10,421 nt of DNA from Bacillota bacterium (GTDB lineage: Bacteria > Bacillota > Clostridia > Christensenellales > CAG-138): assembly GCA_023458615.1 (NCBI GenBank), contig JAEWYV010000302.1, forward strand, positions 1 through 10,421, read 5' to 3'. Position numbers and translations under genes: made by a program. Each line of letters starts with the position of its first letter. Position 1 is the stretch's first letter. Positions 1 to 7,221 of this stretch are shown here, piece by piece. The notes under the pieces are model-generated. The model saw only the letters and a list, made by a program, of their open reading frames with translations. It had not been told where the DNA came from and did not search any database.

Positions 1-20
1 GAAACAGGAGGAACAAAACA

Positions 21-1133
21 ATGGCAGAAACCAGACCGTATATCCCGTGGGACATGATTCAGGGATTCATGACGGATACCTTTGTATCCTATGGCATTCC
101 GCTGGAGGATGCGAAGATTTGCACCGATGTATTGCTCGAGAGCGACCGTCGCGGCATTGAGAGCCACGGTTGCAACCGCTTTAAGCCCATCTATCTTGAC
201 CGCATCGATCAGGGCATACTAAACCCGGTCACCAACTATGAAGTAGTACGCGAAACACCCACCACGCTTGTTGTGGACGCGCATGACGGCATGGGCATGG
301 TCGCCAGCTATAAGGCGATGAAAACCATCATCGAAAAGGCAAAGAAGAATGGCATGGCGATGGCTGCCATCCGCAACAGCTCGCATTACGGCATCGCGGG
401 CTACTGGACCAGCATGGCGGTCAATGAGGGGCTCATCGGCATCTCCGGCACAAATGCGCGTCCGTCCATCGCCCCGACCTTCGGTGTAGAAAACATGCTC
501 GGCACCAACCCGCTTACCTTCGGACTCCCGACGGACGAGGATTTCCCCTTCACGCTGGACTGCGCAACAAGCATCAGCCAGCGCGGCAAGATTGAATACT
601 ACGCCAGAAACGGCAAGGATACCCCGGCGGGCATGGTCATCGGGCGCGACGGCAGCGCCATGACGGACAGTCCGGCGATCCTCAAAGGCCTTACGGATGG
701 CACCGCCGCCTTAGCCCCGCTCGGCGGCATCGGCGAGGAGCTCGCAGGATACAAAGGCTATGGCTATGCAACGGTGGTCGAGATTTTCTCCGCCGCTTTG
801 CAGGCCGGCAGCTTCCTCAAGATGTGTGTAGACCGCGACGAGAACGGCAACAAGAAGCCGTATCACCTGGGACACTTCTTTATCGTCATCGATCCGGAAG
901 CGTTCTGCGGCCTCGAAACCTTTAAAAAGATTGCAGGCGAAATTCTGCGTGAGCTGCGCGCCTCGGAAAAGGCACCGGGTCAGGAGCGCATCTATACCGC
1001 GGGTGAAAAAGAGCACCTCGTCTGGCTGGAGCGCAAGGACAAGGGCGTGCCGGTCGGCGACGCGGTACAGAAGGAGTTCATCGCGATTCGCGACAAGAAG
1101 AACCTGCCCTATAAGTTCCCGTTTGAAGCGTAA
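21..1133 (+). CDS. Ldh_2-family malate/L-lactate-type dehydrogenase
   Basis: A cytoplasmic NAD(P)-dependent oxidoreductase of the Ldh_2 family (malate/L-lactate dehydrogenase type 2, related to ComC sulfolactate and AllD ureidoglycolate dehydrogenases), which interconverts a 2-hydroxyacid and its 2-oxoacid. Seen in the 370-residue product: the family's N-terminal DRRGIESHG motif with the probable catalytic His49, SHYGIAGYW around residues 121-129 with His122, the GTNPLTFGLPT segment near 161-171 and KGYGYATVVE near 245-254. Its length is normal for the family. The ATG at 21 is preceded by AGGAGG at 6-11, a good ribosome site. The malic enzyme gene follows after 29 bases, so the two are almost certainly cotranscribed, and the neighbour makes malate/oxaloacetate or lactate/pyruvate the likeliest substrates. 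The family's substrate range is wide, so the exact substrate is an inference. The promoter lies outside the window. Confidence 0.9.
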   Translation: MAETRPYIPWDMIQGFMTDTFVSYGIPLEDAKICTDVLLESDRRGIESHGCNRFKPIYLDRIDQGILNPVTNYEVVRETPTTLVVDAHDGMGMVASYKAMKTIIEKAKKNGMAMAAIRNSSHYGIAGYWTSMAVNEGLIGISGTNARPSIAPTFGVENMLGTNPLTFGLPTDEDFPFTLDCATSISQRGKIEYYARNGKDTPAGMVIGRDGSAMTDSPAILKGLTDGTAALAPLGGIGEELAGYKGYGYATVVEIFSAALQAGSFLKMCVDRDENGNKKPYHLGHFFIVIDPEAFCGLETFKKIAGEILRELRASEKAPGQERIYTAGEKEHLVWLERKDKGVPVGDAVQKEFIAIRDKKNLPYKFPFEA

Positions 1134-1162
1134 ATAAATCACCACAAGGAGATAGCAATCAT

Positions 1163-2338
1163 ATGGATTATGCAAAGGAATCCCTCCGCCTGCATGGCGA
1201 GTGGAAGGGCAAAATCGAGGTTAAGGCAACCGTACCCGTCGCCACGCGTGAGGATCTCTCGCTGGCGTATACCCCCGGCGTTGCGCAGCCCTGCCTTGAG
1301 ATCGAGAAGGACGTCAACCTCAGCTACGAACTCACCCGTCGCTGGAACCTCTGCGCGGTTGTGACCGACGGCACCGCCGTGCTCGGCCTTGGCGACATCG
1401 GTCCCGAAGCCGGCATGCCGGTTATGGAAGGCAAATGCGTGCTCTTCAAAGCCTTTGGCGATGTAGACGCATTCCCGCTCTGCGTCAAGAGCAAGGCTGT
1501 GGAAGATATCGTCAACACCGTGTATCTCATCAGCGGCAGCTTCGGCGGCGTCAATCTGGAGGATATCTCCGCGCCCCGCTGCTTTGAAATCGAGCGCAAG
1601 CTGAAGGAAAAGTGCGACATCCCGATTTTCCATGACGACCAGCACGGTACCGCTGTTGTTACCCTCGCGGGGCTCATCAACGCGCTCAAGGTTGTCGGCA
1701 AGAAGAAAGAGGACGTCAAGATCGTTATCAACGGCGCAGGCGCGGCAGCCATCAGCATCACCAAGCTGCTGCTTTCCGACGGCTTTGCCGATGTAACCCT
1801 TTGCGACCGCTCCGGCATCATCTATGAGGGCCGCAAGGACAATATGAATTGGATCAAGGAAGAGATGGCGCTCATCACCAACCGCGCAAAGAAGCAGGGA
1901 TCCCTTGCGGACGCGATGGTCGGCGCAGATGTCTTCCTCGGTGTTTCCGCACCGAAGATGGTCACCGTGGACATGGTCAAGACCATGAATAAGGATGCGA
2001 TCATCTTTGCCTGCGCCAACCCCACGCCGGAAATCTTCCCGGACGAAGCGAAGGAGGGCGGCGCAGCCGTCATCGCAACCGGCAGAAGCGACTTCCCCAA
2101 CCAGATCAACAACGTTCTGGCTTTCCCGGGCATCTTCCGCGGTACATTTGATGTCCGCGCAAGTGACATCAACGACGAGATGAAGATCGCCGCAGCTTAT
2201 GCGCTCGCCAGCCTGATTCCGGCAAACGAGCTCAGCGCGGACTATGTCATCCCTAAGGCGTTTGACCCGCGTGTTGGTAAGACCGTTGCCGCGGCTGTTG
2301 CCGATGCGGCAAGAAAGAGCGGAGTAGCGCGCATCTAA
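1163..2338 (+). CDS. NAD(P)-dependent malic enzyme (malate to pyruvate + CO2)
   Basis: Oxidative decarboxylation of malate to pyruvate and CO2 with reduction of NAD(P)+, in the cytoplasm. The 391-residue product is the short bacterial form, without a phosphotransacetylase-like C-terminal domain. Visible landmarks are SLAYTPGVA with the catalytic Tyr36, TDGTAVLGLGDIGPEAG (about 68-84), MPVMEGK with catalytic Lys91, the metal-binding NLEDI (Glu133, Asp134) and FHDDQHGTA (Asp158, Asp159), then a Rossmann GAGAAA loop at 191-196 and CANPTPEI further on. The malic N domain covers roughly 10-160 and the NAD-binding domain 161 to the end. AAGGAGA at 1146-1152 supports the ATG at 1163. It is the second gene of a pair with the upstream dehydrogenase and is followed by a terminator at 2373-2415. 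Cofactor preference (NAD or NADP) cannot be read safely from sequence alone. Confidence 0.96.
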   Translation: MDYAKESLRLHGEWKGKIEVKATVPVATREDLSLAYTPGVAQPCLEIEKDVNLSYELTRRWNLCAVVTDGTAVLGLGDIGPEAGMPVMEGKCVLFKAFGDVDAFPLCVKSKAVEDIVNTVYLISGSFGGVNLEDISAPRCFEIERKLKEKCDIPIFHDDQHGTAVVTLAGLINALKVVGKKKEDVKIVINGAGAAAISITKLLLSDGFADVTLCDRSGIIYEGRKDNMNWIKEEMALITNRAKKQGSLADAMVGADVFLGVSAPKMVTVDMVKTMNKDAIIFACANPTPEIFPDEAKEGGAAVIATGRSDFPNQINNVLAFPGIFRGTFDVRASDINDEMKIAAAYALASLIPANELSADYVIPKAFDPRVGKTVAAAVADAARKSGVARI

Positions 2339-2372
2339 GCGAGTTGACCCTTTCGAACAATCAACAGAATGA

Positions 2373-2415
2373 GGCGGTGGTTGTCTGCATGAGCGGACGG
2401 CTGCCGCCCTTTTTT
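2373..2415 (+). terminator. Rho-independent terminator after the malic enzyme gene
   Basis: Arms 2373-2388 and 2393-2408 can pair over 16 positions as RNA (several G-U pairs) around an ATGA loop at 2389-2392. One C and then six T (2410-2415) follow. It lies 35 bases past the malic enzyme stop codon and before the promoter of the next gene, so it closes the first transcription unit. Confidence 0.85.
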
Positions 2416-2433
2416 GCGCTGCGTGGATCACTA

Positions 2434-2459
2434 TTGGCAATAAAGATGACAAATGCCAA
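2434..2459. promoter_or_regulatory. Possible operator: inverted repeat around the -35 box
   Basis: TTGGCA at 2434-2439 and TGCCAA at 2454-2459 form a perfect 6-bp inverted repeat with 14 bases between, and the -35 hexamer (2446-2451) lies inside it. A dimeric repressor bound here would block the polymerase. No regulator gene in the window is an obvious partner, and 6-bp arms can arise by chance, so the regulatory role is inferred only. Confidence 0.35.
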
Positions 2460-2474
2460 ATTACTCGGTATAAT
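2446..2474 (+). promoter_or_regulatory. Sigma-A-type promoter of the GGDEF-gtrA unit
   Basis: ATGACA at 2446-2451 (5 of 6 matches to the -35 consensus) and a perfect TATAAT at 2469-2474 are separated by exactly 17 bases. Transcription would begin near 2481, giving a leader of roughly 65 bases before the GTG at 2548. The leader is too short for a standard c-di-GMP riboswitch. Confidence 0.8.
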
Positions 2475-2547
2475 GCAATCAAACAAACAGAACAATATAT
2501 CATAAAAAAGCAACCAACCGCACACCAGAAGGAAAGGGTGGGAGATT

Positions 2548-4476
2548 GTGAAACAGGAAAACACCACGCGCAAATTGCCGGGCGATCTCCTGCGGTACTT
2601 TGGCTTCCCTTTGTTTGCGGTTGCCATCGTTCTGATTGCATTTCTGGGGATCAACCGGCAGGTGATGTCCGAAATTCGAATTGGCACCTACCAAACCCTG
2701 TTGGATGCAACGCGATATCAGCGTACAGCGATTGAAAAATATGTTCATCTGGTCACCACTCGCGCAGAGCTGATTGCGGATCACGAGAATAGTTCCGATG
2801 CAAGCGAACTGGTAAAAACCCTGCAAACCGAGCTGCAGCGGGACGCAACAAATGTGAAAGCCGGATTTGCAAATGCTGACGGAACCGTGGTTTACGGCAG
2901 TTTTCCAATTACCGATGTATCGCAGGAAGACTGGTTTATCCGCAGTATGCAAGGGGAAACCCTGCTGGCAGAGACGACGCAGGAGATTCAAACCAATCAG
3001 CAGAATATTATTGTTTCTGCGCGCGCTGATACCGTTGGCGGTGCGGACGGCGTTCTCTTTGCGGAATTGGACGGGCAGAATATCTCCAGTCTCATGGAGA
3101 CACACGCCTATGACGACGAGGCATATTCCCTCATTTGCGATTCCAAAGGAATCGTTGTGTTCTCCGAGTTAAAGCCGGGTATCGTTACCCGAAACGGCAA
3201 TATCTTTCAATGGATCAACGACCAGACGCTGGAAAAAGGGACAAAACTGGATGAGCTTAAAAATCAAATTCGCGACGGGAAGACGATTCGCTATCGATTC
3301 ACCTATCAAGGCGCTTGGTACTATGCCGTCAGCGAAAAGGTGAACACATTCAACTGGTATGTGCTCTCAATCGTGCCTGCGTCGGCGGCGGATGTGGTTC
3401 AGCAGCAGGTGCGGATGTACTTGTTGGGCATGCTGTTTATCATGTTGCTGGTCGGCGTCTCTATGACGATGCAGGCCTATCTGCATGAGCAAAGCACGGT
3501 AGCCAAGCTCGAACAGGACAAGGACCTGCTGCGCCAGAGCGCGGAGCGATATCAGCTCATCACAAAACTCTCCAATGAAGTCTTTTTCCAGATCGACATG
3601 GATTCCGGCAAAATATCGTTTAACGATAGCTTTGATGCGATGTTTGGCGCACCACCGCCTATCTGCACCATTGAACATCTGGATAATTGCTTAACGTTGT
3701 TTTACGAACCGGATCGGCAGATATTTTTATCGATGGTTGCCAAACTGCGCGCAGGAGCCGCGGAGTCCAAGGAGGACATCCGAATGGTCAGTGCGCGCGG
3801 CGTGATCCGCTGGAAACGGTTTGAAATTTTCTCTGTGTTTGACCATGACGGACAGGCGACACAACTGGTCGGCAAGATTGCCGACATTCATCGACAGAAG
3901 CAATCCATTCAGCGCTTGACACGTCAGGCGGATAGTGAGCCGCTGACCGGCCTCCTAAACCGCGGCGCATTTGAGCGAAATGTTAAAGGCTTTCTCGAAG
4001 GCGAGGGTCTTGGCGGCAAGCACGCGCTTTTAATCATGGACTTCGATAACTTCAAATCGGTCAATGATACGCTGGGGCATGCGGAAGGAGATCGTCTACT
4101 GATCTCGTTTGCAACGGGTATGAAGCGCCTCTTCCGTTCAGGAGATTATCTTTCCCGTATCGGTGGGGATGAGTATATGGTGTTTTTGAAGAACATCTAT
4201 GAGGATGGCGACGCGCTGGAAAAGGCGGAGGCGCTGCGAGTCGAGATGTCCGGATTGAGTAAAAGCATCAATATCCCCGTGTCGCTTAGTATCGGAATCG
4301 CGATTTATCACCGCGACGGAAATAGCTTTGAGACGCTCTATAAGGCAGCGGATGAAGCACTCTATCATGTGAAACGAAATGGAAAAAACAGCGTTTCCCT
4401 CTTCTCAGTCTCTGTCCATCCGGAAGAACCAATTGCGCCCGAGATGAGAGAGATGGATGAGATTGACGAAATATAG
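2548..4476 (+). CDS. Membrane-bound diguanylate cyclase (dCache-PAS-GGDEF)
   Basis: Makes the second messenger c-di-GMP from two GTP in response to an external and possibly an internal signal. Domain order in 642 residues: TM helix at about 16-35; an extracytoplasmic dCache-type sensor at about 37-289 (EDWFIRSMQGE, and FNWYVLSIVPAS near its end); second TM at about 290-311; a short linker helix; a PAS_3-like domain at about 334-452; then GGDEF from about 462. The GGDEF domain has LTGLLNR (466-472), metal-binding MDFDNFK with Asp498, an intact GGDEY at 539-543, and an RSGD inhibitory I-site at 530-533 exactly five residues before it, so it should be active and product-inhibited. The C-terminal tail is acidic. 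The GTG start has AAAGGG and GGGAG just upstream. No EAL domain is present. The gtrA-like gene follows after 27 bases, probably in the same mRNA. Confidence 0.94.
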   Translation: MKQENTTRKLPGDLLRYFGFPLFAVAIVLIAFLGINRQVMSEIRIGTYQTLLDATRYQRTAIEKYVHLVTTRAELIADHENSSDASELVKTLQTELQRDATNVKAGFANADGTVVYGSFPITDVSQEDWFIRSMQGETLLAETTQEIQTNQQNIIVSARADTVGGADGVLFAELDGQNISSLMETHAYDDEAYSLICDSKGIVVFSELKPGIVTRNGNIFQWINDQTLEKGTKLDELKNQIRDGKTIRYRFTYQGAWYYAVSEKVNTFNWYVLSIVPASAADVVQQQVRMYLLGMLFIMLLVGVSMTMQAYLHEQSTVAKLEQDKDLLRQSAERYQLITKLSNEVFFQIDMDSGKISFNDSFDAMFGAPPPICTIEHLDNCLTLFYEPDRQIFLSMVAKLRAGAAESKEDIRMVSARGVIRWKRFEIFSVFDHDGQATQLVGKIADIHRQKQSIQRLTRQADSEPLTGLLNRGAFERNVKGFLEGEGLGGKHALLIMDFDNFKSVNDTLGHAEGDRLLISFATGMKRLFRSGDYLSRIGGDEYMVFLKNIYEDGDALEKAEALRVEMSGLSKSINIPVSLSIGIAIYHRDGNSFETLYKAADEALYHVKRNGKNSVSLFSVSVHPEEPIAPEMREMDEIDEI

Positions 4477-4493
4477 TGTGAATTGAGATAGAC

Positions 4494-4506
4494 GGAGGAT
4501 ACCATT
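4494..4506 (+). promoter_or_regulatory. Ribosome site that points to an ATT start codon
   Basis: GGAGG at 4494-4498 sits five bases before ATT at 4504-4506, which is in frame with the GtrA coding region. The frame is open only back to a TAG at 4489-4491, and it contains no ATG, GTG or TTG before 4558. The GTG at 4558 has only a weak AGGG at 4550-4553. Confidence 0.6.
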
Positions 4507-5001
4507 ACGGAACAGAACGAGTTTACCCCGGAGGAGCTGGGAAATGCGCAGGGCACGGTGAAGTTTACCGGTCGACAGAACTTTTTACAGGGTTTGAAAT
4601 ATCTCCTTTTTTCCGCATCGGCAGGGATCATACAGGCGGCGTCATTCACGTTGCTCAATGAAACCATCCGCTGGGACTATTGGCCGAGCTATCTAATTGC
4701 TTTGACGCTGTCGGTCGTTTACAACTTTACGGTCAATCGAAAATTTACATTCAAGTCCGCAAAGAACATACCGCTTGCCATGATGCAGATATTTGTGTAT
4801 TATCTGGTGTTTACGCCGCTCTCGACCTGGTGGGGCGAGGCGCTCACCCAAGCGGGGTGGAACGAATATATCGTGCTCTTTGGCACCATGGTGATCAACC
4901 TGATAACAGAGTTTTCCGTTTATCGGTTTATCGTGTTCCGCAAGCATATGTATACCAACGAACAAGGTCAGGCGGAACTGGCGAGACAGCAAGAAAACTG
5001 A
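4504..5001 (+). CDS. GtrA-family four-helix membrane protein
   Basis: A small integral membrane protein of the GtrA family, whose studied members help move or use polyprenyl-phosphate-linked sugars for cell-surface glycans. Read from the ATT at 4504 it has 165 residues; from the GTG at 4558 it has 147. Four hydrophobic segments are visible: KYLLFSASAGIIQAASFTLL, PSYLIALTLSVVYNFTV, MMQIFVYYLVFTPLSTWW and VLFGTMVINLITEFSVYRFI. The family hallmark YNFTVNRKFTF closes the second. The 18 extra N-terminal residues are polar and acidic and precede the first helix. I prefer the ATT because of its ribosome site; an automated caller would probably choose the GTG. The gene follows the diguanylate cyclase by 27 bases and ends just before a terminator hairpin. 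No glycosyltransferase is adjacent, so the substrate is unknown. Confidence 0.85.
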   Translation: MTEQNEFTPEELGNAQGTVKFTGRQNFLQGLKYLLFSASAGIIQAASFTLLNETIRWDYWPSYLIALTLSVVYNFTVNRKFTFKSAKNIPLAMMQIFVYYLVFTPLSTWWGEALTQAGWNEYIVLFGTMVINLITEFSVYRFIVFRKHMYTNEQGQAELARQQEN

Positions 5002-5009
5002 CGCATATC

Positions 5010-5043
5010 AACAAGACCTCCGGCTTTCGCCGGAGGTCTTGTT
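5010..5043. terminator. Bidirectional hairpin terminator between convergent units
   Basis: A perfect 15-bp stem (5010-5024 with 5029-5043) encloses a TTTC loop at 5025-5028. It lies 8 bases after the GtrA stop codon and 11 bases past the end of the convergent YitT gene, so it can serve both. The T-tract is interrupted (CTTGTT) in either direction, so efficiency may rest on the long stem. Confidence 0.75.
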
Positions 5044-5054
5044 AGATTGCGAAC

Positions 5055-5909
5055 TTACTCCATCGCCTTAAACCCTTCTCCGTGCACCTCGGTTGCGTCG
5101 GTGACGAAGATGAAGGCCTGCTTGTCGATCTGCTTGACCGCTTTGAGCGTTTGCGCAAAGGAGTTGCGGCGTACGACGAGCATCAGAACGTGCTTATCCC
5201 GCCGCGTGTAACCGCCGCGCCCTTGCAGCACCGTCACCCCGCGGCCCAGCTCATCTGCCAGCAGCGCGAGGATATCATCCGCCCGCTCGGTGACGATATA
5301 GATCACCTTTGCGTGGTCAACGCCCTGCATGATAGCGTCTATCGTCCGCGTGGTGGCAAATATTGTCACGATGGAATACAGCGCCACCTCGATGTTTTTA
5401 AACACGAACACGGCAAATACAACAACCATGGTGTCCACCATCAGAAGCAGCGAACCCACAGAGAGATTCGGAAACGCGCGGTTGAGCAGCAGGCTGATCA
5501 GGTCAGTTCCGCCAGTGGTCGCCCCGCGCACGAAGATAATCCCCATGCCGATGCCGCAGAGTACACCGCCAAGCACGGAAGCGAGCAGGATATTGTTGCT
5601 GTACGGCGGCAAAATACGCGAAAACAGCTCAATAAATGCCGAAAGCATCAGCGTGGTAAAGATGGTTTTTGCCAGCGGACGAAATCCCAGCTTCCACCAG
5701 GCGAGCCCGATCAGCGGGATATTCAGCAGCAGCGTCCAGATACCCACCGAGACTGGCGTAAAATATGCCAGCGCGGTGGCAAGCCCTGAGACGCCGCCGG
5801 GGGCGATGTCGTTGGGAATCGTAAAAAGAACCAGCCCGGCTGCGACCATTGCGCTGCCGAGCAGGAACAGGAGAATATCAAGCGCCCAGGCGCGGGCGGA
5901 TTGCTTCAT
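5055..5909 (-). CDS. YitT-family membrane protein with C-terminal DUF2179
   Basis: A polytopic membrane protein of the YitT family (284 residues, normal length). Residues about 8-200 hold five or six hydrophobic helices, with the typical N-terminal NDIAPGGVSGLATAL and the central GATTGGTDLISLLLN. The C-terminal DUF2179 domain, about 200-278, is soluble and contains GRGVTVLQGRGGYT, its characteristic loop. The biochemical function of the family is not established; transport or sensing of a small molecule has been suggested from the architecture. The ATG at 5909 is preceded on the minus strand by GAGGAAGG. The gene starts 54 bases after the aminopeptidase gene with no promoter or terminator obvious between them, so it is probably the second gene of that operon. 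Confidence 0.92.
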   Translation of the reverse strand: MKQSARAWALDILLFLLGSAMVAAGLVLFTIPNDIAPGGVSGLATALAYFTPVSVGIWTLLLNIPLIGLAWWKLGFRPLAKTIFTTLMLSAFIELFSRILPPYSNNILLASVLGGVLCGIGMGIIFVRGATTGGTDLISLLLNRAFPNLSVGSLLLMVDTMVVVFAVFVFKNIEVALYSIVTIFATTRTIDAIMQGVDHAKVIYIVTERADDILALLADELGRGVTVLQGRGGYTRRDKHVLMLVVRRNSFAQTLKAVKQIDKQAFIFVTDATEVHGEGFKAME

Positions 5910-5963
5910 GCTTCCACAACCTTCCTCAAAACCGGCGTACCATCGCTGGACACATCCTGCGTA

Positions 5964-7085
5964 TTACGGGTTAAGTCCCTTGAGGGAATCCACGAGAAAT
6001 ACGCCATTTTTACGAATCAGCTTGCCGTCAAACCAGATTTCGCCGCCGCCGAAAACCTCCGTCTGAATGCAGACGATGTCCAAATGCAGCTGACTCTTGT
6101 TACCGTTGAACGCGTCGGCATAGGCACAGCCGGGCGTGAGATGGAACGACCCGCCAATCTTTTCGTCGTAGAGCGTGTTGCCGATGGATTTTGTTACGGC
6201 GTTGTTGACGCCGATGGCGAACTCGCCCAGATACCGCGCGCCCTCGTCCGCATCGAGCATCTCGTTGAAACCGGCGACATCCCCGTCGCAACTGGCCTCA
6301 TCGATGTGCCCGTTTTTGAAGACCAGGCGCGGGTTGTCAAACCGTTTGCCATAGCGCATGGCGGGCGTGTTGTATTGTACCGTGCCATTTGCGCTCTCGC
6401 GTACGGGAGCGGTATAGACCTCGCCGTCGGGAATATTCAATTCACCGTGGCAGGAGACGACAGGGATGTCCTTGATGGAGAAGGTAAGGTCTGTGCCGGG
6501 GCCGAGGATATGTACCATGTCGGTCTTCTCCATGAGTTCCACCAACGGTTCCATATCGCGCCCCATCTTCTCATAGTCTACGAGTGCGGCGGAAAGGAAG
6601 AAATCGAAAAAGTCGTCATAGCACATGCCGGCCTTCTGCGCGTCCGCCATGGTTGGCCAGTGCAGATAGACCCAGCGGCGCTCGTCGATGATGCGGTCGC
6701 GCAGCGCCCTGCGCTGATCACGATAATAGGTCATCGCGCGGGTGTCCACAGCGGAGAGCTCCGCATCGTTTTCGTCAACGCCGATGTCCACATGCGCTAC
6801 GAGATGATCCCAGTACTTGGTTTCCCACTCTAGCTGCGCGTCGATGGCAGGCTTGGCATTCTCTGGGTGTTCCGGGTCGATAAAACCGAAAAAGAGACGG
6901 ACGAGCTCGTCGTCCGTAAGTTTTACAAACGGTACGGCGCCCATGGCGTTTGCGCGTTTTTGCAGCGCCTTGATGAGAGGCTTAGCCGGCAGAGAACCGT
7001 TGATTTCAAACAGTTCGCCTTTCTTGAGCTTGAGGGAATAGTTGATAAGCAGATCGGCAAGCCGATCCAGCCGTTCGTCACGCAT
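5964..7085 (-). CDS. M29-family aminopeptidase (AmpS/PepS type)
   Basis: A cytoplasmic metallo-aminopeptidase of family M29 that removes N-terminal residues from peptides, probably as a dimer with two metal ions. The 373-residue product is slightly shorter than the usual roughly 400-410 but carries the expected ligands: Glu222 in PDGEVYTAP, Glu288 in YLGEFAIGVN, His315 in GGSFHLTPG, and His334 plus Asp336 in SQLHLDIV. The N-terminal 150 residues are the less conserved Rossmann-like part. The family's nearly invariant ending (DGKLIRKNGVFLV) is also present, so the protein is complete. The ATG at 7085 has AAGGAGGAA just upstream on the minus strand. It heads an operon with the YitT-family gene. 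Which peptides it prefers cannot be told from sequence. Confidence 0.95.
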   Translation of the reverse strand: MRDERLDRLADLLINYSLKLKKGELFEINGSLPAKPLIKALQKRANAMGAVPFVKLTDDELVRLFFGFIDPEHPENAKPAIDAQLEWETKYWDHLVAHVDIGVDENDAELSAVDTRAMTYYRDQRRALRDRIIDERRWVYLHWPTMADAQKAGMCYDDFFDFFLSAALVDYEKMGRDMEPLVELMEKTDMVHILGPGTDLTFSIKDIPVVSCHGELNIPDGEVYTAPVRESANGTVQYNTPAMRYGKRFDNPRLVFKNGHIDEASCDGDVAGFNEMLDADEGARYLGEFAIGVNNAVTKSIGNTLYDEKIGGSFHLTPGCAYADAFNGNKSQLHLDIVCIQTEVFGGGEIWFDGKLIRKNGVFLVDSLKGLNP

Positions 7086-7115
7086 ATTGGTTCCTCCTTA
7101 TGCACTCTGTATCCT

Positions 7116-7144
7116 ATTCTATAGCAAACGGAGCCGCACTTCAA
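7116..7144 (-). promoter_or_regulatory. Promoter of the aminopeptidase-YitT operon
   Basis: On the minus strand TTGAAG (7139-7144) is followed after 17 bases by TAGAAT (7116-7121). An overlapping extended -10, TGCTATAGA, could be used instead. The start point would fall near 7108, leaving a short leader before the ribosome site at 7091-7099. Confidence 0.65.
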
Positions 7145-7163
7145 CACCTCGCCTTTCCTGCAT

Positions 7164-7189
7164 AAAAAAGCGAAGGTGTTGCCCTTCGC
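7164..7189 (-). terminator. Rho-independent terminator of the 7222-7926 gene
   Basis: Read on the minus strand, a 7-bp GC-rich stem (7183-7189 with 7170-7176) with a 6-base loop is followed directly by six T (7164-7169). It lies 32 bases past the stop codon of the minus-strand gene and just before the aminopeptidase promoter. Confidence 0.85.
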
Positions 7190-7221
7190 CAATTGCCTTT
7201 GCTTCCGCGCGCTTGATGCGG

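Noticed and set aside
2475..2547. A c-di-GMP riboswitch in the leader of the cyclase gene
   Set aside because: The leader is only about 65 bases and shows neither the GEMM-type conserved stems nor a terminator hairpin.
1139..2641. Long minus-strand open frame (500 codons) opposite the malic enzyme gene
   Set aside because: It overlaps a clearly recognised gene on the other strand, shows low-complexity Asp/Ala/Val/His-rich protein with no known motif, and runs through the terminator and promoter at 2373-2474. It is a by-product of codon bias.
4544..4561. ATG at 4544 behind GGAGGAG (4530-4536) as the start of the GtrA gene or a small leader peptide
   Set aside because: The spacing is good but the frame is wrong for GtrA and reaches TGA after five codons. 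The purine-rich stretch is explained by Glu-Glu codons of the ATT-started frame, although a tiny coupling peptide cannot be excluded.
5901..6833. Plus-strand open frame (310 codons) opposite the aminopeptidase gene
   Set aside because: The minus-strand M29 aminopeptidase has all expected metal ligands and a strong ribosome site, so this frame is its antisense shadow.
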